A stretch of DNA of 14,394 nt, taken from an uncultured Collinsella sp. GTDB lineage: Bacteria; Actinomycetota; Coriobacteriia; Coriobacteriales; Coriobacteriaceae. The stretch covers positions 1 to 14,394 of the forward strand of contig CABTAA010000017.1 of NCBI GenBank assembly GCA_902482615.1. The letters run 5' to 3'. Below are positions 6,921 through 12,725 of the stretch, piece after piece (the stretch's first letter is position 1; every line of letters begins with the position of its first letter). Position numbers and translations under genes: made by a program. The notes beneath the pieces were generated by a model. It saw only the letters and a program-made list of their open reading frames with translations. It was not told the origin of the DNA and searched no databases.

Positions 6921-7490
6921 TTATCGAGCAACAATCACCACATGGCGATCAGGGTCAGAACCCTCAGAATGAGTATCGACGGCATCATTGCCACGAAGTG
7001 CAATGTGAACCAGTCGACGCTCGTAGGCATTCATGGGCGGAAGCGAAACACTCTTATGAGTGCGAATGGCACGCTCGGCAGCAGACTGAGCCATGGAGGC
7101 GACCTTGTCCTGACGGCGGCTCTTGTATCCCTCGACGTCCACTACAACCGGATACCTAAAGCCAAGTTTGCGGCTCACCAGCAAAGAGAACATAACCTGA
7201 AAGGCATCAAGGGTGCGACCATGACGGCCAATGAGAACAGCAAGGTCGGGAGCCGTTACATCCAAAATCAGCTCACCTTCGTCGCCCTCATACTCATCGA
7301 TAGGAGAGTTGGCGGCATCGAAGTGCGAAAGGATGGAACGCAGGATGGAAATAGCAACATCGGCAATGGTGTCGAGCTCCTCATCGGTCAGCTCTTCACC
7401 AGCCTTGTAGCGCTGTGCAATCTCGGGATAATCGCCCGCGACCTGCGGGGCTACCTCCTCAAGCATATCCTCGATGATCTCTTCAGACAT
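6921..7490 (-). CDS. jag: Jag/KhpB (EloR) RNA-binding protein
   Basis: A 189-residue KH-R3H RNA-binding protein. Homologues (KhpB, EloR) act with KhpA in RNA binding and control of cell elongation in streptococci. The KH domain shows LIGRHGRTLDAF with GRHG at 88-91. The R3H domain shows PPMNAYERRLVHIAL with R158-x3-H162. The N-terminal 55 or so residues are acidic and the Jag_N domain found in Firmicutes is absent, which resembles the actinobacterial form. ATG 7490 is chosen because GGAG lies six bases upstream; a TTG at 7502 has no such site. It follows yidC in the usual rpmH-rnpA-yidD-yidC-jag order and ends at a strong terminator. Confidence 0.93.
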   Translation of the reverse strand: MSEEIIEDMLEEVAPQVAGDYPEIAQRYKAGEELTDEELDTIADVAISILRSILSHFDAANSPIDEYEGDEGELILDVTAPDLAVLIGRHGRTLDAFQVMFSLLVSRKLGFRYPVVVDVEGYKSRRQDKVASMAQSAAERAIRTHKSVSLPPMNAYERRLVHIALRGNDAVDTHSEGSDPDRHVVIVAR

Positions 7491-7505
7491 AACGTACTCC
7501 AAAAG

Positions 7506-7517
7506 TTAGGTACCTAA
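7506..7517. repeat. 12-bp palindrome TTAGGTACCTAA, copy 2
   Basis: This is identical to 4002-4013 and shares a further G on the left. It lies in the 44-bp gap between the yidC stop and the jag start, just upstream of the jag ribosome-binding site. Confidence 0.5.
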
Positions 7518-7534
7518 ATAAGATTGATATCCCA

Positions 7535-8305
7535 CTACTTCTTCTTGTGCGGGCGCGGCTTCTTCTCTCGACGAGTGACCTCAACCTGCAGCGGAGCGTT
7601 CTTAAGACGCTCCTCCTCATCGGCCTGCGCCTTGTCGATGACCTTCTGCGTCACAAAAATCTGCTGGATAACCTGCCAAGCAGACGAGACGTCGTAGTAC
7701 AGCAGAACACCAACGGGAAGGCTCCAGCCCATCCAAAGCATCATGACCGTCATGACAACGGCCATCATGCGCATGCTCTGAGCCTGCTGGCCGGTCTGGT
7801 TGCGCGACATATAGAGCTGCGGAATCAGGGTCAGGACGGCAAACAGGATCAGGCAAACCAGCGCAGGCAGTGCAACCATAAAGCCATCGGCAAAGGAAGC
7901 GCTCGGCGTGGTGGTCAGGTCGGGCAGGATGTTGAAGAACGAGAACGTGCCGTCGTTAAAGTACTGCGGCAGGTTGCGCAGCAATGTAAACAGGGCGAAC
8001 AGGATAGGCATCTGAATCAGCAGCGGCAGACAGCCAGCCATGGGGTTGAACTTGTTCTCGCTGTAGAACTTCTGCATCTCCTCGGCCTGACGCTGGGGAT
8101 CGTCGGCATAGCGCTCCTGGATCTCGAGCATCTTGGGCTGCAGCACCTGCATGCGAGCCGTCGACTTGGTCGACTTGAGCATAAGCGGCGTCAGCAGCAG
8201 ACGGATGATGACCACCAGAATGATGATGGACAGGCCCCAGTCGACCGCAAAGGTCTGGATGAGCTTGAGCAGCTCGAAAAGGATGTTAACGATCCAATCC
8301 CACAT
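7535..8305 (-). CDS. yidC: Membrane protein insertase YidC (Oxa1 type)
   Basis: A 256-residue insertase of the short Gram-positive form, without the large periplasmic domain of proteobacterial YidC. It inserts and folds membrane proteins alone or with SecYEG. Hydrophobic segments are visible at about 24-44 (including R35, the groove arginine position in IIRLLLTPL), the LLIQMPILFALFTLL segment, one around ALVCLILFAVLTLIPQLYM, and two close together near VVMTVMMLWMGWSLPVGVLLYY. No lipobox is seen. The C-terminal tail is very basic (RREKKPRPHKKK), as in forms that touch ribosomes. GGAGG lies nine bases before the ATG. It is 29 bp downstream of yidD. Confidence 0.95.
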   Translation of the reverse strand: MWDWIVNILFELLKLIQTFAVDWGLSIIILVVIIRLLLTPLMLKSTKSTARMQVLQPKMLEIQERYADDPQRQAEEMQKFYSENKFNPMAGCLPLLIQMPILFALFTLLRNLPQYFNDGTFSFFNILPDLTTTPSASFADGFMVALPALVCLILFAVLTLIPQLYMSRNQTGQQAQSMRMMAVVMTVMMLWMGWSLPVGVLLYYDVSSAWQVIQQIFVTQKVIDKAQADEEERLKNAPLQVEVTRREKKPRPHKKK

Positions 8306-8334
8306 GTAAGTTTTCCTCCGATAGCGAGTGCCCG

Positions 8335-8559
8335 CTAGGGCACAGGGTCATAACCGCCGACGTGCAGGGGATTGCAGCGAGCGATGCGCCTCACGGCAAG
8401 CCAGCAGCCTCTCAAAACACCGTGCTTCTCAATCGCCTGGATGGCGTATTGCGAGCACGTTGGGTAATAAATGCAGGCGTCAGGCAATAAGGGCGAAATA
8501 ACCTGTTGATATATGCGAATAGGAGCGATGGCAACACGTCGCAAAACGTGATTGCTCAT
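8335..8559 (-). CDS. yidD: Membrane protein insertion efficiency factor YidD
   Basis: A 74-residue protein with the YidD signature: IYQQVISPLLPDACIYYPTCSQYA followed by RCNPLHVGGYDPVP at the end. YidD is a small membrane-associated protein that helps YidC-dependent insertion; its exact action is not settled. The start ATG overlaps the rnpA stop as ATGA, and GGGGAGGAG lies directly upstream within rnpA, so the two are translationally coupled. Conserved cysteines C29, C35, C51 and C62 can be read from the sequence. Confidence 0.93.
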   Translation of the reverse strand: MSNHVLRRVAIAPIRIYQQVISPLLPDACIYYPTCSQYAIQAIEKHGVLRGCWLAVRRIARCNPLHVGGYDPVP

Positions 8560-8894
8560 CGCTCCTCCCCGGCAACGCCGGCGCGCTTCATAAGCGAACG
8601 CAACGCCTTGTCCATCTCCTGCGGCGAGGAAACCCTCGTCTTGGGAGTTGCAAACAAGATGATGTCATAACCCGCAACGGGAAATCCGCAGCTGCGGGCG
8701 GCCTCGCGCATCACACGCTTAGATCGGTTGCGCACGACGGCACAACCGAGTCGCTTAGCACCAACGAAGGCGACCCTTCCGGAGTCGCCTTCGCCAACCG
8801 ATTCACATATGGTCATTCGAATCAGAGGGTGATTGAAACGACGCCCCTGACTGAACACATGCTCGAAATCTTGCCGAGACTTAATAGTCTTCAT
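8556..8894 (-). CDS. rnpA: Ribonuclease P protein component
   Basis: A 112-residue basic protein subunit of RNase P, which trims the 5' leaders of tRNA precursors. The RNR motif GCAVVRNRSKRVMREA is complete, and the N-terminal KSRQDFEHVFSQGRR is typical. It lies 20 bp after rpmH in the conserved operon. No clear ribosome-binding site precedes the ATG, and no better in-frame start is seen, so translation may rely on close coupling to rpmH. Confidence 0.93.
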   Translation of the reverse strand: MKTIKSRQDFEHVFSQGRRFNHPLIRMTICESVGEGDSGRVAFVGAKRLGCAVVRNRSKRVMREAARSCGFPVAGYDIILFATPKTRVSSPQEMDKALRSLMKRAGVAGEER

Positions 8895-8914
8895 GCGAGA
8901 TGTGTGTATCGCTG

Positions 8915-9049
8915 CTAGACAGTGAGACGCTTGCGGCCCTTGGCGCGACGACGGGCGAGCACGGCACGACCACCCTTAGTGGCCATACGGGCACGGAAGC
9001 CATGGGTCTTGGCACGCTTACGCTTATTAGGCTGATACGTACGCTTCAT
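8915..9049 (-). CDS. rpmH: 50S ribosomal protein L34
   Basis: A 44-residue, very basic L34 beginning MKRTYQPNKRKRAKTHGFRA and ending RRRAKGRKRLTV, the standard length and sequence. The ATG at 9049 is confirmed by AGGAGG eight bases upstream. A longer frame from 9109 only adds 20 non-conserved residues. First gene of the operon, served by the promoter at 9122-9151. Confidence 0.97.
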   Translation of the reverse strand: MKRTYQPNKRKRAKTHGFRARMATKGGRAVLARRRAKGRKRLTV

Positions 9050-9077
9050 CTTAAGTTCCTCCTGCTGCATTTCGAGT

Positions 9078-9095
9078 GTCCGCGGGGACGCGGAC
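9078..9095 (-). other. GC-rich hairpin in the rpmH mRNA leader
   Basis: GTCCGCG and CGCGGAC form a perfect 7-bp stem with a 4-base loop, about 30 bases before the rpmH start. No T-run follows, so it is not a terminator. It may protect the transcript or influence translation. Confidence 0.4.
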
Positions 9096-9121
9096 GCAGA
9101 TATAGACACGTGAGCTTGAAG

Positions 9122-9151
9122 ATTGTAGGGAAATCAATGTTCAAATGTCAA
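9122..9151 (-). promoter_or_regulatory. Promoter of the rpmH-rnpA-yidD-yidC-jag operon
   Basis: On the minus strand a perfect TTGACA (9151-9146) is followed after 18 bp by TACAAT (9127-9122). Transcription should start near 9115, giving a leader of about 66 bases. This is the best sigma-70-type promoter in the window. Confidence 0.8.
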
Positions 9152-9248
9152 GAAATCAAAGGTAAAAGGTTGCGCAGTTCACACGGTTCCCCCATAAGCC
9201 AAGCTCGATTTAGCGGTGCATGACAACTTTTCACGATATTTCATCGAG

Positions 9249-9332
9249 TTTTCAACAGGTCATGTTGGCAATGTTGAGAACTTTTCGTCCGTTTTCCGAA
9301 GTTTTCAACAGGTTTTGAAAGTTTGTCGAAAG
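9249..9332. other. Cluster of TTTTCAACA DnaA-box-like repeats
   Basis: Two identical 14-mers, AGTTTTCAACAGGT, lie at 9247-9260 and 9300-9313 (53 bp apart, same direction). Between them, reversed and abutting, are TTGCCAACA (9263-9271) and TTCTCAACA (9272-9280). TTGTCGAAA at 9324-9332 is a looser reversed copy. TTTTCAACA differs from the classical TTATCCACA box at two of nine positions. Assignment as DnaA boxes is inferred from position and recurrence on both sides of dnaA. Confidence 0.6.
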
Positions 9333-9394
9333 ATGAGAAACATTGCACGGTGAGCTACTATTTGTTCGAAACCTTTTGGAAGATTGCGAGCGGC

Positions 9395-10747
9395 ATGTCT
9401 GACGACTTTTACACCATGGTCGATTCCGGAGACCCGGCACCCGACAACGAGCACATCACCGGCGTGCGCGAAGAGCGTGACGAAGGTGAACAGACGACAA
9501 CGCAGGCGCCAAAAGCCATGTACGCCGCGCGCATCGCCGTCTATGACGACATGCTGTCGACACCGCGTGTGATCGTCATTGATCCGCAAGATGTCCGCAC
9601 GTATTTGGAAGAGACGACCAACACCGTCTACCAGTGCATGAAAGAACAAGGTGGCCATATCTCGCTCATGGTCATCCGCGAGATTGTCGAAAACTTTATC
9701 CACGCACACTTTGCAGAGCCCATCATCTCGATTCTGGACGGCGGAGACACCATCCGCTTTGCTGACCAAGGACCCGGCATCGACGACAAGGAACGCGCTT
9801 TCGACTTTGGCGTTACCAGTGCAAACAGCAAGATGAAGCGCTATATCCGTGGAACCGGAGCAGGGTTTCCCATGGTGCAGGAGTATTTGGAAAACGCCGG
9901 CGGTGCCGTATCCATCGAGGACAACATGGGCAACGGCACCGTGGTTACGGTAAGCCTGAACCCTAAACGAGTGCAGGAAATCGAGCGTGCCGGCGGACGC
10001 GGCGCTGCCGTGCGGCCCGAGACGGAGCAGCCCACATATCCCCTGCCGGGAGCTTTTGCGCAGCAGCCCATGGCAACGCAGCAGATGCAGCCCCCCGTGA
10101 GGCAGATGCAGCAGCCCGGAATGCTTCCCACACAAGAGCCCCAGGCGACATCGATGTCGATGCCGCCAAACATGCCAGAGGCCGTGCCGCTGGCGGATCA
10201 GGATGCAGCAGCAATGCAGCAGGCGACGGGCGCACCGGGTGGCCAGCAAATGGGCTATCAGCCGTACCAACAGGGATATCCATATCAGCAGATGCCGCCG
10301 CTGGGGTACGGCCAGCAGTTCCCGCAGCAGTACCAGCAGGGATATCAGCAGCCGTACCAGCAGATGCCGCAGCAGCAGTACAACCCCTGGGCCCAGCAGA
10401 TGCCTCCGCAGCCTTACCAACAGTGGCCTCAAAGTTTTCAACAGCAAATGCCGCCGATGCAGAGTTCTCAACAACCAGCAGCTCAAATGATGTATCCTAA
10501 TGCAGCAAATCAGTATGCGCAGCCACAACCGGACGTGTTCGTAAGCGATCGCGGCAACGCCGCACTGGGCTATTTGGCGCAAAATCAAGCGTGCGGTGCA
10601 ACCGATCTGGCGAGGGCGTTTGGAAACTCGGCCCCCACTTGGTCACGCACGCTCAATGACTTGGCGCAGGCTGGCTTGGTCATCAAGCATGGCCAGAAAT
10701 ACCATCTGACCGAACTCGGCGCCGCTCGCGTGCGAGCTCAGAGCTAA
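9395..10747 (+). CDS. GHKL ATPase with Gln/Pro-rich linker and winged-helix domain
   Basis: A 450-residue protein of unknown function upstream of dnaA. Residues about 75-190 form a GHKL (Bergerat) ATP-binding domain: N-box REIVENFIHA (E96, N100), G1 box DQGPGI (D124, G126, G128) and G2 box RGTGAGF (G153-G157). This domain occurs in histidine kinases, SpoIIAB/RsbW anti-sigma kinases, MutL and gyrase; no phospho-acceptor histidine domain is visible. Residues about 208-384 are low-complexity, rich in Gln, Pro, Tyr and Met. Residues about 388-450 look like a winged helix (ATDLARAFGNSAPTWSRTLNDL, then a GLVIKHGQKYHLT wing). ATG 9395 is chosen; GTG 9350 and TTG 9323 are alternatives, and none has a strong ribosome site. 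dnaA starts 15 bp after its stop, so the two are probably co-transcribed. A regulator of initiation is an attractive guess. Confidence 0.85.
   Translation: MSDDFYTMVDSGDPAPDNEHITGVREERDEGEQTTTQAPKAMYAARIAVYDDMLSTPRVIVIDPQDVRTYLEETTNTVYQCMKEQGGHISLMVIREIVENFIHAHFAEPIISILDGGDTIRFADQGPGIDDKERAFDFGVTSANSKMKRYIRGTGAGFPMVQEYLENAGGAVSIEDNMGNGTVVTVSLNPKRVQEIERAGGRGAAVRPETEQPTYPLPGAFAQQPMATQQMQPPVRQMQQPGMLPTQEPQATSMSMPPNMPEAVPLADQDAAAMQQATGAPGGQQMGYQPYQQGYPYQQMPPLGYGQQFPQQYQQGYQQPYQQMPQQQYNPWAQQMPPQPYQQWPQSFQQQMPPMQSSQQPAAQMMYPNAANQYAQPQPDVFVSDRGNAALGYLAQNQACGATDLARAFGNSAPTWSRTLNDLAQAGLVIKHGQKYHLTELGAARVRAQS
9685..9704. other. Paired DnaA-box-like sites inside the GHKL gene
   Basis: TTTTCGACA (minus strand, 9693-9685) lies two bases from TTATCCACG (plus, 9696-9704). 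The second matches the classical box TTATCCACA at 8 of 9 positions. They fall in codons for the conserved N-box, so coding constraint could explain them. Confidence 0.3.
10435..10473 (+). other. Two DnaA-box-like sites in the Gln-rich coding region
   Basis: TTTTCAACA (10435-10443) and TTCTCAACA (10465-10473) lie in the same direction, 30 bp apart. The first is preceded by AG, as in the intergenic copies. They encode Phe-Gln-Gln and Ser-Gln-Gln in the low-complexity segment. Confidence 0.4.
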
Positions 10748-10762
10748 AGAACGGGAGAGACA

Positions 10763-12487
10763 GTGGACGAGGAAGCAAGCATCATCCTGGGGGACGCCAT
10801 CGCCTTTTGCCAGCGCGACGGCCAAGATGCACGCCTCATCAACATGCTGGGGCAATCGCGCGCCATAAGCCTGACCGAAGATACGCTCACGATCGAGGCC
10901 CCCTCGCGCTTTGCCATCGCGCAGCTCAAAAAGCATCAGCCGACTATTGAGGCTTATCTGGAAGAAATCGCCTTTGCACCGATTGCTCTCGACATCGTGG
11001 CGCCGCAAGGCGCCGCAACGGAATCCGCTGCCGCGACGGCGCCCGCCACGGCTCCCGCTGCTTCCCCGACGGTACCAGCCTCCGCAAGCGACGTGCCGAC
11101 AATCGAGCACCAGCACAGCGATGTTTCCCGTGAAACCATGGCGCCGTTGCCGACCGCGGTAGCGACGTCAACGAACGCACCCGTCACGCACATGCCCATC
11201 GCTCACGACGCAGCGGCGGGCGCGGATTCGGGCATTGCAATCAAGAACACGCTCTCGGCCGACGATTTTCGTCGCATGATGAACCAGATGAAGGGCGGAG
11301 CGCCGACTAAATCCACGCAAGCTGCGACCCCCGCTTCACCCATGCCAGCACCGACCGTGCCGGCCGAGCAGAATACGGATGGAGCCCCGCTCGCCGCGAA
11401 CTCAAAATTTACCTTTGAGAACTTTGTCTACGGCCCCGAGAACAGCCATGCCTATCGCTCGGCACTCAAGTTTGCCGCCCTCGCGGACGAGCGCGGCACA
11501 TGCACATCACTGTTTATCTACGGCAAATCGGGCCTGGGCAAGACGCACCTGCTGCTTGCCATCAAAAACGAGCTCGCCGAGAAGTCACCCGAGATCAAGG
11601 TCAAGTATGCCAACTCCCAGGCATATCTGGACGACCTGATGACCGAGTTCGACCGCCAAAAGAAGAGCAACGCCCCCATCATGCAGGCGTACCACGGCGT
11701 GGACGTGCTCATCATCGATGACATCCAAAACATCATCGGCAAGCGCGCAAGCGTGGACTACTTTTTCCAGCTCATGGACGAGTTCATCCGCAACAACAAG
11801 AAGGTCGTCATCGCGGCAGACCGCGCCCCCAAGGACCTGAGCATGGACGAGCGTCTGACCAGCCGCTTCAACGCCGGAATGCTCTGCCTGGTCGCAGAGC
11901 CCAGCTACGAGATGAAATACAAGATCTTGCAGCGCTATTACGAGAACACTATCGTCGCCGCTCCCGAGGCAGGCGACGACTCGCTGCTGGCGGCCTATGG
12001 GGGCGACGGCGGGCACCTGACCGACGAGCACTTTAAACACATGGCCGAGGTCTCGGGCACCAACATCCGCGAACTCGAGAGCTTTTGCGAGCGCTGCGCC
12101 GGCGAGGCGGGCGACCGCGAACGCGAGGGCGGGGAGCTCACCTTTGACGATATCGATGCCATCGCCAGCCAGTACTTCGACACATCGGCCAAAAAGATCA
12201 ACGTCCAGACGGTTCAGTCCGTCATCGAAGAGCAGTACGGCGTAACGCACGAGGAGCTCATCGGCCCGCGTCGCAACGCCAATATCGCCAAAGCACGCCA
12301 TATCGCTATCTACCTGGCCATCGAGATGTGCGAGATGACGACCACGGCGGTGGGCGCCGAATTTGGCAACCGCAACCACTCGACCGTCAGCACGAGCTAC
12401 AAAAAGGTCCAGAAGATGATCCAGGAAGACCGCACCGTCACCGAAGACCTTAAGTCGCTGCGCGATAAAATTACACTGCGCTCGTAG
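10763..12487 (+). CDS. dnaA: Chromosomal replication initiator DnaA
   Basis: A 574-residue DnaA, long for the family. Domain I is about 1-75. A long Ala/Pro/Thr-rich linker (about 80-212) accounts for the extra length. Domain III (from about 213) is the AAA+ motor: Walker A GKSGLGKTH (K260), Walker B VLIIDDIQNI (D319, D320) and the arginine-finger region DERLTSRF. Domain IV ends with RNANIAKARHIAIYLAIEM and GNRNHSTVS (535-543). The usual recognition sequence is GGRDHTTV, so Asp is Asn538 and the first Thr is Ser540 here. DnaA-ATP assembles on oriC boxes and melts the origin. The start is GTG 10763 with GGGAG five bases upstream. It follows the GHKL gene by 15 bp. A parS-like sequence lies in the linker. 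Confidence 0.96.
   Translation: MDEEASIILGDAIAFCQRDGQDARLINMLGQSRAISLTEDTLTIEAPSRFAIAQLKKHQPTIEAYLEEIAFAPIALDIVAPQGAATESAAATAPATAPAASPTVPASASDVPTIEHQHSDVSRETMAPLPTAVATSTNAPVTHMPIAHDAAAGADSGIAIKNTLSADDFRRMMNQMKGGAPTKSTQAATPASPMPAPTVPAEQNTDGAPLAANSKFTFENFVYGPENSHAYRSALKFAALADERGTCTSLFIYGKSGLGKTHLLLAIKNELAEKSPEIKVKYANSQAYLDDLMTEFDRQKKSNAPIMQAYHGVDVLIIDDIQNIIGKRASVDYFFQLMDEFIRNNKKVVIAADRAPKDLSMDERLTSRFNAGMLCLVAEPSYEMKYKILQRYYENTIVAAPEAGDDSLLAAYGGDGGHLTDEHFKHMAEVSGTNIRELESFCERCAGEAGDREREGGELTFDDIDAIASQYFDTSAKKINVQTVQSVIEEQYGVTHEELIGPRRNANIAKARHIAIYLAIEMCEMTTTAVGAEFGNRNHSTVSTSYKKVQKMIQEDRTVTEDLKSLRDKITLRS
11122..11137. promoter_or_regulatory. parS-like site within dnaA (14/16)
   Basis: TGTTTCCCGTGAAACC matches parS at 14 of 16 positions. 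It lies in the dnaA linker (codons for DVSRET, residues 120-125), a part of the protein otherwise poorly conserved. ParB binding is not shown. Confidence 0.5.
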
Positions 12488-12499
12488 GAAAATAGAGAC

Positions 12500-12522
12500 A
12501 CCTGTTGAAAACTTGTCGAAAC
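12500..12522 (-). other. DnaA-box-like pair downstream of dnaA
   Basis: ACCTGTTGAAAACT (12500-12513) is the exact reverse complement of the 14-mer found twice upstream of the GHKL gene. A looser copy, TGTCGAAAC (12514-12522), follows at an 11-bp step. Confidence 0.6.
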
Positions 12523-12657
12523 CACGGGCATAAGGTGTTTAAAACCCAACCCGCGGTGATGAAAAGTTTTGCGCAGGTTTTGAACGTGGAAAACCACCCC
12601 CGTTGCACACAGGTTGCTGTCGATTCTCTTTCTGGGTCTGACCTGCGTCTTTGGGAG

Positions 12658-12693
12658 TAATCAACAGTTTCGTCAGTGCTATTACTATTATTA
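12658..12693 (+). other. DnaA box plus five DnaA-trio triplets
   Basis: TAATCAACA (12658-12666) is followed after 12 bp by CTA-TTA-CTA-TTA-TTA (12679-12693). Each triplet is the complement of the 3'-[G/A]AT-5' trio that DnaA filaments engage on a single strand. Confidence 0.65.
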
Positions 12694-12725
12694 AGATATT
12701 TATATCTATAGAAAGGTATTAAAAG
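12679..12725. other. AT-rich candidate duplex-unwinding element
   Basis: Only 8 of 47 bases are G or C, the most AT-rich stretch noticed in the window. It includes the trio run and the short inverted repeat GATAT-TT-ATATC. The dnaN ribosome site GAAAGG (12711-12716) lies within it, so part of the composition may serve transcription or translation of dnaN. Confidence 0.6.

Larger units (their letters stand above)
9050..9394. other. rpmH/GHKL intergenic region, left part of oriC
   Basis: This 345-bp divergent gap holds the rpmH leader and promoter on its left and a DnaA-box-like cluster on its right (9249-9332). A possible rightward promoter is TTGCGC at 9170 with CATAAG 16 bp later, but it is weak. 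Nothing else was recognised in 9152-9248. The layout resembles the bipartite origins in which boxes lie both upstream and downstream of dnaA. Confidence 0.5.
12488..12725. other. oriC: dnaA-dnaN intergenic region, probable oriC unwinding region
   Basis: This 238-bp gap holds reversed boxes TTTTCAACA (12511-12503) and GTTTCGACA (12522-12514), a TTTTCCACG (12593-12585), a weaker TAATCAACA (12658-12666), a run of DnaA-trio triplets (12679-12693) and an AT-rich end. The order box, short spacer, trios, AT-rich tract next to dnaN is the one known from Bacillus subtilis. Function as origin is inferred. Confidence 0.7.

Noticed and set aside
10080..10480. CAG-rich repeats as a tandem DNA repeat array
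   Set aside because: No fixed period or identical unit was found. They are Gln codons in an irregular low-complexity protein segment.
9305..10588. 427-codon minus-strand frame opposite the GHKL gene
   Set aside because: Its Leu/Arg/His-rich translation is the mirror of the Gln/Pro-rich codons. The plus-strand frame has recognisable domains.
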